Shown: positions 18,461 through 27,107 of the stretch, one piece after another
How positions within the stretch are numbered: position 1 is the stretch's first letter
How the letters are laid out: each line of letters starts with the position of its first letter
Origin: Cytophagaceae bacterium
Lineage (GTDB): Bacteria > Bacteroidota > Bacteroidia > Cytophagales > Spirosomataceae
Reading direction: 5' to 3'
Assembly: GCA_027486845.1 (NCBI GenBank)
Contig: JAIXOL010000008.1
Coordinates: 1-64,000, forward strand
DNA: 64,000 nucleotides
Made by a program: the position numbers and the translations under genes
The notes under the pieces: generated by a model
Databases searched by the model: none
Told to the model about the DNA's origin: nothing
What the model saw: the letters and a program-made list of their open reading frames with translations, nothing else

Positions 18461-18493
18461 ATGCCCGATGCAATTTAGCATTACATCGGGCAT
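18461..18493 (+). terminator. Hairpin after the ASPIC/UnbV gene
   Basis: A perfect 10-bp stem (ATGCCCGATG at 18461-18470 with CATCGGGCAT at 18484-18493) lies 5 bp after the stop codon. The T run is weak, so it may also be read through into the next gene. Confidence 0.55.
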
Positions 18494-18510
18494 TTACTGA
18501 CCACCACAAA

Positions 18511-20106
18511 ATGAAAAAACTATTTTGGTTTTTTGTTTTTACCCTTTCATTCAAAACTACATTTTCGCAAAATACGCATTGGCAAATCCAAGGAAAAGTG
18601 GTTGAACGAAATCAAACACCCATTCCTTTTGCAAATGTTTTTATCAATAATACTAGTATTGGTACAACTACCGATATTGATGGAAATTATACCATTAAAA
18701 TTCCAAATAATATCCAAAAAGCAGATTTAATTGCATCATTTGTTGGATATGAAAGATATCGAACTATAATTGTCAAAGGAAACTCAACAGAACATAACTT
18801 AAAAATCATCCTGCAAAATGGTTTTGAACTCAACGAAGTAAAAGTAATCGCTCAACATGATAGAGAATGGCGAAAAAAATGGAAACTTTTTAGTCGGGGA
18901 TTACTTGGAGAATCTAATTATTTTAAAGATTGTAAAATCTTAAATCCAGAAACAATCAAGTTGGATTATAACAACAAGAAAAAACTTATTGCCACCGCCA
19001 CTGAACCAATCATGATTCAGAATGATGCTTTTGGTTTAAAAATCGCTTTTCAAATGGAGAAATTTGAGACCGATGGTGAGCAAACTTATCTTGCTGGTTC
19101 CAAGTTTTTTACGAACCTTGATTCAATTTCCGTAGAACAATCAAGAAAATGGGCGAGAAATCGAGAAAAAGCATACAATGACTCTTTCCGAAATTTTTTG
19201 GTTTCACTTTCACAGCGAAAACTAAATGAAAATGGCTTTGCGATTTTCAAAATCCTTCGTCCAAAAACCATGTATTACGGTCGAACAAGCGTTGCAAGCG
19301 AAATATCTTATGGAGCATTGGCCGAATGTACGCCCGAAGAAATTTGTAGGTATGATTCCGAATCTGCTGAATATATTCTACAATCAGATTTTCCAATAAT
19401 GGTTTTTTCTACTAATCGCTACGTTCCGATTCGCATTTTTGCCGATTATCCAAACCCCTACTCAATCATTGATTTAGTACGTAATTATTCAGCTTTTACC
19501 GAAAATGGCTGGTTAAGTAAACCAAATGGCATTCTGATAAAAGGTTATTGGGGAGCAGAAGGAATGGCAAATTTATTACCCGATGATTATGCTCCACAAA
19601 CACAGATATTTACAACGCTTCCACCACTTGAAACCAACACACCAAAAATCACTTTCAAAGGTTTTGAAGTCGATAGCATCAAAAGTGAAGTGAGGATTCG
19701 AGGTATAAATTTCAACAAAAATGAGGTTGCCGAATTAATAGAAGAACGTACCATTCCACAAATTGTATCAAATGATATTACGGTAAAAATCAGCGAAAGT
19801 GACCAAAACCTCTCAGTTTTTGATTTACTTCGTCGCATTCCAGGTTTAATGGTAACAAACGTTCAAGGGCAATATCAAATACATTTTCGCAGCACAAATA
19901 CCAATTTAGGTGGAGGCGGTGGCTCTATAACGCCAGCACTTTTATATGATGGTAATTTTATTGATGATGAAAGTACCGTTATGAACATATTAAATAATTT
20001 GAATGTTCGAGATATTAAGTCGCTCGGTGCAGTAAAATATGGCAATAGTGCGGCCTTCGGAGTAAGAGGAGCAAATGGCACGATAGTAATCATTACAAAC
20101 AAATAA
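18511..20106 (+). CDS. Carboxypeptidase-regulatory-like protein ending in a TonB-receptor plug, no barrel
   Basis: This 531-residue secreted protein has a signal peptide at about 1-19 (ending TFSQ) and a CarboxypepD_reg-like beta-sandwich at about 28-102 (GKVVERNQTPIPFANVF...). A central domain of about 300 residues follows, which I do not recognise. The C-terminal 110 residues resemble a SusC-type plug (VFDLLRRIPGLMV, FGVRGANGTIVIITNK), but the protein stops where the barrel would begin. The frame is clean and the stop is followed by only 3 bp before the convergent Nudix gene, so this looks like the intended architecture and not a truncation. Function unknown. Confidence 0.75.
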   Translation: MKKLFWFFVFTLSFKTTFSQNTHWQIQGKVVERNQTPIPFANVFINNTSIGTTTDIDGNYTIKIPNNIQKADLIASFVGYERYRTIIVKGNSTEHNLKIILQNGFELNEVKVIAQHDREWRKKWKLFSRGLLGESNYFKDCKILNPETIKLDYNNKKKLIATATEPIMIQNDAFGLKIAFQMEKFETDGEQTYLAGSKFFTNLDSISVEQSRKWARNREKAYNDSFRNFLVSLSQRKLNENGFAIFKILRPKTMYYGRTSVASEISYGALAECTPEEICRYDSESAEYILQSDFPIMVFSTNRYVPIRIFADYPNPYSIIDLVRNYSAFTENGWLSKPNGILIKGYWGAEGMANLLPDDYAPQTQIFTTLPPLETNTPKITFKGFEVDSIKSEVRIRGINFNKNEVAELIEERTIPQIVSNDITVKISESDQNLSVFDLLRRIPGLMVTNVQGQYQIHFRSTNTNLGGGGGSITPALLYDGNFIDDESTVMNILNNLNVRDIKSLGAVKYGNSAAFGVRGANGTIVIITNK

Positions 20107-20109
20107 TCG

Positions 20110-20844
20110 TTAATACGCTTCCCCTACAAAACGATACAAATACGGTGCTTTATTGGCTGCACCTGTCATTTTCTTTTCGATACGTTCTAAAATCCCCAAA
20201 CTGAGCATTTTTCGCTGAAAATTTGAACGGACCAGTTTTTCTCCCAAAATCGTTTCATATAAATTTTGTAATTCATTCATCGTGAAAGTTTCGGGTAGTA
20301 AATTAAATCCTATCAACTTTTCATCAAGCATGGTCCGAAGAGTTTCGAGTGCCTTCCGAAAAATCTCATTATGGTCAAACATCAAAGTCGGAATTTTATC
20401 CAAATCATACCACATACAAGAATCAGACAATTCATCAGGGCTTGGAGTGGCTTTCGTAAAGTCAATCAGAGCATAGTACCCAATCGAAATAAAACGATTC
20501 AATAAAAAATTATTAGGTTTCATTTCAATATCACAACCTGCCATAATTTCTCTATGAGTGTCATCATTTCGACGGTTATTACTACCAAAAACATGAAATT
20601 GCTCCAAATAAATATTCCTCAAACCCGTTCTTTCTTCCAAAATCCGCTGTGCAGCATCTTCCAAATCTTCGTTTAAATTGATAAATCCACCTGGTAAAGC
20701 ATAATAATCAGTGTTTTTATACTTCAAAAGTAAAATTTTAAGTTGATTATTATGAAAGCCCAGCGTGACACAATCAATCGAAACACTTGGTAAAAGTTGT
20801 GGTTTATTTTCCCAATATTCTTTTAGGTCAATATTCTTAGTCAT
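20110..20844 (-). CDS. Nudix-domain winged-helix protein, probable sugar-responsive regulator
   Basis: This 244-residue protein has an N-terminal Nudix fold (about 20-150) and a C-terminal winged-helix region (about 180-244), the layout of the NrtR/AraR-type transcription factors. The Nudix box at 53-75 is degenerate: G53, E59, R67, E71 and G74 fit the consensus, but the two other expected glutamates are I68 and R72. That argues for ligand binding, not hydrolysis. AraR of Bacteroides is an arabinose-responsive regulator of this type. It is divergent from the sugar-dehydrogenase-like gene at 21071, with inverted repeats between them that could be its operators. A hydrolase role cannot be excluded. 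Confidence 0.75.
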   Translation of the reverse strand: MTKNIDLKEYWENKPQLLPSVSIDCVTLGFHNNQLKILLLKYKNTDYYALPGGFINLNEDLEDAAQRILEERTGLRNIYLEQFHVFGSNNRRNDDTHREIMAGCDIEMKPNNFLLNRFISIGYYALIDFTKATPSPDELSDSCMWYDLDKIPTLMFDHNEIFRKALETLRTMLDEKLIGFNLLPETFTMNELQNLYETILGEKLVRSNFQRKMLSLGILERIEKKMTGAANKAPYLYRFVGEAY

Positions 20845-20861
20845 AAGAGTTTAGGTTTATA

Positions 20862-20892
20862 CAAAAATAAAGAATTACTTGTAATATTCAAA
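20862..20892 (-). promoter_or_regulatory. Promoter of the Nudix regulator
   Basis: On the minus strand TTTG (20889-20892), a 19-bp spacer and TATTTTTG (20862-20869) match the Bacteroidota -33/-7 promoter exactly, 17 bp before the start codon. Confidence 0.62.
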
Positions 20893-20901
20893 GAAACCAT
20901 C

Positions 20902-20991
20902 CTTCATTGTATCAAAAAGATACAATGAAGCTTTTGTAAAAATTTCAATAAATCCTTTAAAAAAGCCTATTTGTCGAATACTTTAAAGGAT
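20902..20991. promoter_or_regulatory. Two inverted repeats in the divergent regulator/dehydrogenase region
   Basis: A perfect 12-bp inverted repeat with a 5-nt centre (CTTCATTGTATC at 20902-20913, GATACAATGAAG at 20919-20930) lies just upstream of the -33 box of the Nudix gene. A second, 10-bp pair (ATCCTTTAAA at 20952-20961, TTTAAAGGAT at 20982-20991) lies nearer the dehydrogenase gene. Between divergent genes these are better explained as operators than terminators. Confidence 0.55.
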
Positions 20992-21070
20992 GTGCCGATT
21001 AATACATTTTTAAAAAATTCTTATTTGCATTTTTGTTTATTCAAAACTTTCAACAATTTACTTCGAATAC

Positions 21071-23992
21071 ATGAATCATCACTCTCGATATCACAAAAAA
21101 ATGCAGCACTTCAAGAATATTTTTAAAAGTTTACTCATCGCGGTTTCTACAATGTATACACTAGAAATTGCAGCTCAAAAAGCACCAGACGAAAACCGTT
21201 TTACTAAGGTAGTTTTGAGCGAAAAACTCGACGAACCAATGGAAATGACCTTGCTAAAAGATGGCAGAGTTTTATTCGTGGAACGCAAAGGTGCATTGAA
21301 GCAATACAACCCCGAAACGGGCGAAGTCAAAACTTTAGCCATGATTCCTGTCAACACAAAATATACCAATGCAAAAGGAGTAAAACGTGAAGCAGAGGAA
21401 GGCTTGATGGGATTAATCCACGATCCAAATTTTGAACAAAATCACTGGATTTATATGTATTATGCCGATACTGAGGTAAATCAGCACGTATTGGCACGTT
21501 GGGAATTACGTGGTGAAGAATTGGTAGCAAGTTCAAAAAAAATAATTTTGAATGTACCTACGCAACGTGAAGAATGCTGTCATACAGGCGGTGGAATGGT
21601 TTTTGACAAAGTAGGAAATCTTTATTTGACCGTTGGAAATAATACTTCGAATAGTGGCACACCAGGCTACGCAAACCTTGACGAAAGAAAAGGCTGGGAA
21701 TATTGGGACGACCAACGTGGGGCAGGAAATACAAATAGTTTGACAGGAAAGATTTTAAGAATAAAGCCCCCAACGGATGCTGCTGATGCTACTTATTCAA
21801 TTCCAAAAGGAAATCTTTTCGAAACTTTACCAAATAATGGCGATGGCTTGGTAAAAAAAGAAATCTACACAATGGGACATCGCAATCCATGGAGACCAAC
21901 CATTGATAGCAAAACTGGCTATTTATACTGGGGAGAAGTTGGTCCAGATGCTTCGGTTGACTCTGAACAAGGCCCACGTGGATATGACGAATTTAACCAA
22001 GCCCGCAAAGCAAGCAACTTTGGTTGGCCATATTTTATTGGTGATAACAAAGCCTATGCAGACTGGGATTTTGAGACAGGAAAACCTCGTCCAAATGCTA
22101 AATATGACCCAGCAAAACCGACCAATGATTCTCCAAATAATACTGGTCTAAAAAACCTTCCACCTGCTCAAAAAGCATTTATTTATTATCCTTACGGTAT
22201 TTCTGAAGAATTCCCATTGGTGGGAAGTTCGGGAAGAAGTGCAACTGGCGGCCCAGTTTTTCATAAATCAGATTTTCCTGCTGGAAAACGTGTTTTTCCT
22301 GACTATTACGAAGGAAAATGGTTAATTGTAGAGTTTATGCGTGGCTGGATTATGTCAGTAACAATGGATGCCAATGGCGACTATAAATCAATGGAACGTT
22401 TCATGCCAAACACCGATTTCGGTAGTGCTATCGATATGGATTTTGCTCCAGACGGGGATTTATACGTTTTAGAATATGGCTCGGCATGGTTTAGAGGAAA
22501 CGATAACGCAAGACTCGTAAAAGTAGAATATAATGGCGGAAACCGTATGCCAAAAGTGGTAGCTAAAGCAAATAATTTGACGGGTTCTGCCCCATTGAAA
22601 GTAAATCTTACATCGACTGGGACAAACGACCCAGATGGTGATAAACTAACGTATTTGTGGGAGATAAAAAGTAAAGCAGGTAAAAAAGTTTTTAAAACCG
22701 AAAATGCAAATGTCGTTCTTGATAAACCTGGCTCTTATGACGTAAAACTGACCGTAAAAGATGGTAAAGGTGAAGAAAATAGCGAATCACTCGAAATAAA
22801 AGTGGGTAACGAGCCGCCAGCAGTTGCTTTCAATATCAAAAAAGGAAACAAAACTTTCTATTTCCCGAACAAACCAATCGACTACGAAGTAACAGTTTCG
22901 GACAAAGAAGATGGAGATTTAACAAATGGTAAAATCAAGCCAGATCAAGTGGCAGTAAGCATTGATTATATGCCGATAGGATATGATAAAATTGAGGCTT
23001 CTCAAAATCATCGAGGCGTTGATGCCGTAGCATTTGCTTCTATGGGCGAGCGTCTGATGTCAAAAAGTGATTGTAAATCTTGCCATATTGTTGATGTAAA
23101 ATCAGTTGGGCCAAGCCTTAAAGATGTAGCCAATAAATACAAAGGCGATACAAAAGCAGTTGATTATCTTTCGAAGAAAATCATCAATGGTGGCGGCGGT
23201 GTTTGGGGCGACCACGTAATGGCAGCTCACCCGCAAATCTCAATGGCCGAAGCCAACATCATGGTTGATTATATCTTGAATATCAACGAGCCAAAAACTG
23301 CCAAATCAATGCCAACACAAGGCAGCTATTCTACAAAAATTCCTGATGGTCAGAAATCAAACGGAACGTATATTTTGCGTGCGGCTTACAAAGATAAAGG
23401 AACGAAAGTTATGAAATCACTTTCAACCGAAGATGTAGTTGTATTGAAAAACCCAATCTTAAATCCAGAGTTTGCAGACAAATCAAAGGGAACACAATTA
23501 GTAATTACACCAGGACGCTCATTTTCAATGGTTGGAGATAAATCTTATTTGGCATATACTAATGTTGATTTAACAGGTATAAGCGAAATCGAAATTACTG
23601 CCCAAGCACAAACACGCGTAGGTGCAGCAGGTGGCGTTATCGAACTTCACATTGACTCTCCAACGGGTGCTTTGATTGGCACAAGCGATAAAATTGAACC
23701 AAGAGAAATGCGAATGGGGTCGGGAGCCGCGACTCCGCCTCCAGCAGCACCTGCTCAATCAGGAGCCTCGGCACCTGCCACAGGAGTGCCTGCCACAGGA
23801 ATGCCTGCCACAGGAATGCCTGCACCTGCGACGACACCACCAGCACGCCCGAACATGAATAGTAAACTAAAAGTAAATATTCCTCAAAATGCTGGGCAAC
23901 ACGATGTCTATTTGGTTTTCAGAAATGATAAAGCAAAAGATACTCAAATCGTGATGGCGGTTTCGGCAATTGAGTTTAAAGCAAGCGAATAA
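21071..23992 (+). CDS. Sorbosone/glucose-dehydrogenase-like propeller with PKD, cytochrome c and CBM6-like domains
   Basis: This 973-residue secreted redox protein has a signal peptide ending near LEIAAQ. Then come a glucose/sorbosone dehydrogenase-type beta-propeller (about 45-475; EEGLMGLIHDPNFEQN, GHRNPWRPT), a PKD domain (about 490-575), a class I cytochrome c domain with C668-x-x-C671-H672 and a Met ligand candidate near HVMAAHP, and a C-terminal CBM6-like beta-sandwich (about 790-973). Family knowledge suggests PQQ-dependent sugar oxidation with the fused haem as electron acceptor; PQQ use is not proven by sequence. The ATG at 21101 is an alternative start. Three 15-bp tandem repeats interrupt the CBM6-like domain. 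Confidence 0.85.
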   Translation: MNHHSRYHKKMQHFKNIFKSLLIAVSTMYTLEIAAQKAPDENRFTKVVLSEKLDEPMEMTLLKDGRVLFVERKGALKQYNPETGEVKTLAMIPVNTKYTNAKGVKREAEEGLMGLIHDPNFEQNHWIYMYYADTEVNQHVLARWELRGEELVASSKKIILNVPTQREECCHTGGGMVFDKVGNLYLTVGNNTSNSGTPGYANLDERKGWEYWDDQRGAGNTNSLTGKILRIKPPTDAADATYSIPKGNLFETLPNNGDGLVKKEIYTMGHRNPWRPTIDSKTGYLYWGEVGPDASVDSEQGPRGYDEFNQARKASNFGWPYFIGDNKAYADWDFETGKPRPNAKYDPAKPTNDSPNNTGLKNLPPAQKAFIYYPYGISEEFPLVGSSGRSATGGPVFHKSDFPAGKRVFPDYYEGKWLIVEFMRGWIMSVTMDANGDYKSMERFMPNTDFGSAIDMDFAPDGDLYVLEYGSAWFRGNDNARLVKVEYNGGNRMPKVVAKANNLTGSAPLKVNLTSTGTNDPDGDKLTYLWEIKSKAGKKVFKTENANVVLDKPGSYDVKLTVKDGKGEENSESLEIKVGNEPPAVAFNIKKGNKTFYFPNKPIDYEVTVSDKEDGDLTNGKIKPDQVAVSIDYMPIGYDKIEASQNHRGVDAVAFASMGERLMSKSDCKSCHIVDVKSVGPSLKDVANKYKGDTKAVDYLSKKIINGGGGVWGDHVMAAHPQISMAEANIMVDYILNINEPKTAKSMPTQGSYSTKIPDGQKSNGTYILRAAYKDKGTKVMKSLSTEDVVVLKNPILNPEFADKSKGTQLVITPGRSFSMVGDKSYLAYTNVDLTGISEIEITAQAQTRVGAAGGVIELHIDSPTGALIGTSDKIEPREMRMGSGAATPPPAAPAQSGASAPATGVPATGMPATGMPAPATTPPARPNMNSKLKVNIPQNAGQHDVYLVFRNDKAKDTQIVMAVSAIEFKASE
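23774..23818. repeat. Three 15-bp tandem repeats in the dehydrogenase gene
   Basis: CCTGCCACAGGAGTG at 23774-23788 is followed by two copies of CCTGCCACAGGAATG (23789-23803, 23804-23818). They encode PATGV/PATGM pentapeptides inside a proline/alanine-rich loop of the CBM6-like domain. Confidence 0.85.
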
Positions 23993-24017
23993 TAAACCCT
24001 AAAATAAATACAGTGTC

Positions 24018-24052
24018 GAGAATTGGGTGTAAAAGCCCGATTCTCTTCTTTT
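24018..24052 (+). terminator. Terminator after the dehydrogenase gene
   Basis: A 10-bp stem with one G-T wobble (24018-24027 with 24036-24045) is followed by TTCTTTT. Confidence 0.72.
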
Positions 24053-24109
24053 AAAATACATCCATATCCTACCAAAAAAAGCTAAAAAACTTAAATTACA
24101 AACAAAGCA

Positions 24110-25036
24110 ATGCAAAACAGAAGAGATTTTCTTAAAAATACAGGTGCTATGGCACTTGGGGGCTTGATGTTACCAAACTTAGCTGATGCTTTTTCGGAAG
24201 CAAAAAAAGTAAAAAACTTCGGTGTGCAATTATATACAACAATGTCGGTAATCGATAAAGACGTTGAAGGAACATTAAGGCAAATTGCAGGAATCGGATA
24301 TAAAGAAATCGAATCGGCATTTAGTATGAAAGGTGGTTTTTATGGCATGAAACCTAAAGAATTTGCCAAATTAGTGTCTGATTTAGGAATGTCATGGCAA
24401 GCACACCACGTAAATGGAGCTCCTTTTAATCGACCCGCTCCACGTCCATCAGCTGAAGGAAGTAAAGCACCTGCTCGTCCGGCCATGCCACCAATGAAAA
24501 ACTTATTGAATAATACACAAGAAATCGTTGACGAAGTAGCCGAAGGAGGAGCAAAATATTTGGTTTGTGCCAGTATTCCAGTGAATAAAATGGAGGAAGT
24601 AAAGCTTTCGCTCGAAATTCTTCAAAAAGCTGGTGAAGCGGCCAAGAAAGCAGGACTTACTTTTGTTTTCCATAACCATACTGCCGAGTTTGAAATGGTT
24701 GAAGGACAACGCCCTTTCGATATAATGGCTTCACAAATCAGTGCCGATTTACTTAAATTTGAGCTTGATCTTGCATGGGCAACCAAAGCAGGTGTAAATA
24801 TTCCCGAATTATTCCAAAAACACCCAGGTCGTTTTCCTCTTTTCCACATAAAAGATTTGAATAAAGAAACTCAAAAGCCGGTAGAAGTCGGCACAGGATA
24901 TATTGATTTTAAGCCAATTTTAGAGGCTGCAAAAACTGCGGGTGTAAAACATTATTTTGTCGAACAAGACGGAGCCCCATCCCCAGTAGATAATCTTACA
25001 ACAAGCTTTAATAATTTAAAAAAGATTGTAGCTTAA
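24110..25036 (+). CDS. Tat-exported sugar isomerase/epimerase-like TIM barrel (copy 1)
   Basis: This 308-residue protein of the xylose isomerase-like / AP endonuclease 2 TIM-barrel family has a Tat signal (QNRRDFLKN, ending near LADAF). Barrel landmarks include VQLYTTM, FVFHNHTAEFE, FELDLAWATKAG and PLFHIKDL, whose His, Glu and Asp residues usually bind a divalent metal. Exported members are common in Bacteroidota beside GMC dehydrogenases, and some such proteins act on 3-keto-glycosides; that is inference here. A proline/arginine/alanine-rich stretch (about 106-126) interrupts a loop. A second Tat-exported member is at 33888. Confidence 0.82.
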   Translation: MQNRRDFLKNTGAMALGGLMLPNLADAFSEAKKVKNFGVQLYTTMSVIDKDVEGTLRQIAGIGYKEIESAFSMKGGFYGMKPKEFAKLVSDLGMSWQAHHVNGAPFNRPAPRPSAEGSKAPARPAMPPMKNLLNNTQEIVDEVAEGGAKYLVCASIPVNKMEEVKLSLEILQKAGEAAKKAGLTFVFHNHTAEFEMVEGQRPFDIMASQISADLLKFELDLAWATKAGVNIPELFQKHPGRFPLFHIKDLNKETQKPVEVGTGYIDFKPILEAAKTAGVKHYFVEQDGAPSPVDNLTTSFNNLKKIVA

Positions 25037-25037
25037 A

Positions 25038-25122
25038 AAGTCCACAGTCGATAGTCAACAGTCCACAGTTAATCCAAGCATCCTCTCACTGTGGACTATG
25101 GACTGCCAACCGTGGACTAAAA
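25038..25122. repeat. Long imperfect palindrome of GTCCACAGT units
   Basis: AGTCCACAGT occurs at 25039-25048, with near copies at 25060-25069. The inverted form ACTGTGGACT is at 25088-25097 and CCGTGGACT at 25110-25118. Nested pairing would give an extended hairpin between the epimerase and esterase genes. Confidence 0.65.
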
Positions 25123-25153
25123 ATCATCTATTCACCCTATAAAAACTACTTAA

Positions 25154-26821
25154 ATGAAATCAAATCGCCGAAGTTTTATTCAAAAATTAGGTTTAAGTGC
25201 GACCGGCCTAGGTGCGACTGGCCTAGGTCTTGGTTCTACGCTTACATCTGAAGCTAAGGGTTTCAAACCTAAAGAAAAAGAAGACGAGCAAGTGCTGTTT
25301 GTTGGTGATAATATTGCGGTTACCAACACACAATATGGCAAGGTAAGAGGTTATATTTTACGAGGAATTCATACTTTTTTGGGAATTCCTTTCGGAGCTG
25401 ATACTTCGGGTGAAAATCGTTTCATGCCTCCACAAAAACCAAAATCATGGACAGATGTAAAACCAGCAGTTTGGTGGGGAAATTCTGCTCCACAGATTAT
25501 GGAAAAACGCTATGCTGACCAATATGCTTCATTTGTTGACCATTGGAATTATGACGACGTAAGCGAAGATTGTCTAAAAATCAATGTATGGACGCCTGCT
25601 CTTGACAATAAAAAAAGGCCAGTAATCGTATGGTTGCATGGTGGCGGCTTTGTAAACGGAAATGCGGTCGAGCAAGATGGCTACCATGGAGAAAACCTTA
25701 GCCGATTTGGCGATGTGGTATTCTGTTCGCTCAATCATCGTTTGGGAGCTTTGGGCTTTACAAACTTGGCAGGTGTTGGCGATAAAATGGCTGCATCGGG
25801 CAATGTTGGCATGTTAGATATTGTGGCAGCTTTGGAGTGGGTACGAGATAATATTGCCAATTTTGGTGGTGATGCCAGTAACGTAACAATCATTGGACAA
25901 TCAGGTGGCGGTTCAAAAGTTTGTACACTAACTGCCATGCCTTCGGCCAAAGGTTTATTTCACAAAGCCGTTGCACTAAGTGGCTCATCGCTCAATGGTT
26001 TATCGAAAGAATATTCTGAAAAACTCGGTGCCATGGTATTAAAAGAAGCAGGTTTAAGCTCTAATGAAATTGGGAAATTACAACAAATTCCGTGGAGAGA
26101 ATACATTGATATTGCCAACCGTGCCGTAACCAAAATGGCTGATGAAGCCAAACGTCTTAATCTTGTACGTGGCGGTTTCGCTCCCGTTGCAGATGGCAAT
26201 TTCTTGTCAGCAGGAGCTTTTTATTCTGACAATTCGCACTTTTCGGCCGATGTACCGATGATTATTAGTACCACTTTCAATGAGCAATCGCCTAGTAGAG
26301 TTAATTCAGCCCTTGAAAATGTAACTTTAGCCGAAGCAAAAGAAAATTTAAAAGCAAGATTTGGCGATAAAACAAGTGAAATCGTAGATGCTTACGCCAA
26401 GGTTTTTCCAGATAAAAAACCTATTGAAATTTGGTCGATGATTCTCAGTAATCGTAAAGGTGCAATTGCCACAGCCGATGCAAAAGCCAAACAAAAAGCT
26501 CCTGTTTATTTAGCTTGGTTTGGTTTTCAGCCACCACTTTTCGATGGTCGTATGCGTGCATTCCACTGCGATGACATTTGTTTTTGGTTCTATAACACCG
26601 ACCTCATGCTTACGCACACAGGCGGTGGTGCAAGACCAAGAAGGCTTTCTGAGAAAATGGCAAAATCATTCTTGAACTTTGTTCGAACAGGAAATCCAAA
26701 TGGTGGAGGTTTGCCAAACTGGGCAAAATATACTTCCGAAAAAGGAGAAACCATGATTCTAAACGATGAATGTATTCTCAAAAATGACCCCGACCGTGAA
26801 GCGAGAAAAGCATTGAGTTGA
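25154..26821 (+). CDS. Tat-exported type B carboxylesterase
   Basis: This 555-residue alpha/beta hydrolase of the carboxylesterase/para-nitrobenzyl esterase family probably deacylates esters outside the cytoplasm. The N-terminus is a Tat signal (SNRRSFIQKLG) whose hydrophobic part contains a duplicated pentapeptide ATGLG. Features include the oxyanion-hole HGGGFVNG, nucleophile S250 in IIGQSGGGS, and a late His in AFHCDDICFWF typical of the catalytic triad. Length is normal. It sits downstream of the Tat epimerase, separated by a palindromic spacer, and before a hairpin at 26903. Substrate unknown; removing acyl groups from sugars is plausible. Confidence 0.88.
   Translation: MKSNRRSFIQKLGLSATGLGATGLGLGSTLTSEAKGFKPKEKEDEQVLFVGDNIAVTNTQYGKVRGYILRGIHTFLGIPFGADTSGENRFMPPQKPKSWTDVKPAVWWGNSAPQIMEKRYADQYASFVDHWNYDDVSEDCLKINVWTPALDNKKRPVIVWLHGGGFVNGNAVEQDGYHGENLSRFGDVVFCSLNHRLGALGFTNLAGVGDKMAASGNVGMLDIVAALEWVRDNIANFGGDASNVTIIGQSGGGSKVCTLTAMPSAKGLFHKAVALSGSSLNGLSKEYSEKLGAMVLKEAGLSSNEIGKLQQIPWREYIDIANRAVTKMADEAKRLNLVRGGFAPVADGNFLSAGAFYSDNSHFSADVPMIISTTFNEQSPSRVNSALENVTLAEAKENLKARFGDKTSEIVDAYAKVFPDKKPIEIWSMILSNRKGAIATADAKAKQKAPVYLAWFGFQPPLFDGRMRAFHCDDICFWFYNTDLMLTHTGGGARPRRLSEKMAKSFLNFVRTGNPNGGGLPNWAKYTSEKGETMILNDECILKNDPDREARKALS
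25199..25228. repeat. 15-bp tandem duplication in the esterase signal peptide
   Basis: GCGACCGGCCTAGGT (25199-25213) is followed by GCGACTGGCCTAGGT (25214-25228), differing at one base. It encodes ATGLG twice and lengthens the hydrophobic core of the Tat signal. Confidence 0.85.
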
Positions 26822-26902
26822 TAGATGAAAGATTGCATCAAAAAAGAAAATTGAAATTTATTGATGTCTGTGAAACAGACAGACAATACATAAAATATCC
26901 TT

Positions 26903-26952
26903 ATTGGCTTTAGTCATACTCTTAATAGTTTTGGCTAAAGCCAATTTGTTTT
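26903..26952 (+). terminator. Terminator after the carboxylesterase
   Basis: A perfect 11-bp stem (ATTGGCTTTAG at 26903-26913 with CTAAAGCCAAT at 26935-26945) has a 21-nt loop and is followed by TTGTTTTT. Confidence 0.65.
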
Positions 26953-27070
26953 TAAACTATTTTATTGAGTCGTTAAAACCAACGGCAATAAGTTTTGAAA
27001 ATGAATTAAAAAAGTTGAATTTGGCTATTAAAAAATCTGTACTTAGCATAATACCTGTCAATAAATCTAC

Positions 27071-27078
27071 TATATTTG
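27071..27078 (+). promoter_or_regulatory. -7 box of the second esterase gene
   Basis: TATATTTG exactly matches TAnnTTTG, 29 bp before the chosen start at 27108. It lies inside the longer open frame, which supports the later start. Confidence 0.45.
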
Positions 27079-27107
27079 ATTTTTATTCAACCTTATACTA
27101 TTACATA

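Noticed and set aside
26904-27107. N-terminal extension of the second esterase frame
   Set aside because: It crosses a hairpin terminator and a -7 box; the signal peptide starts at 27108.
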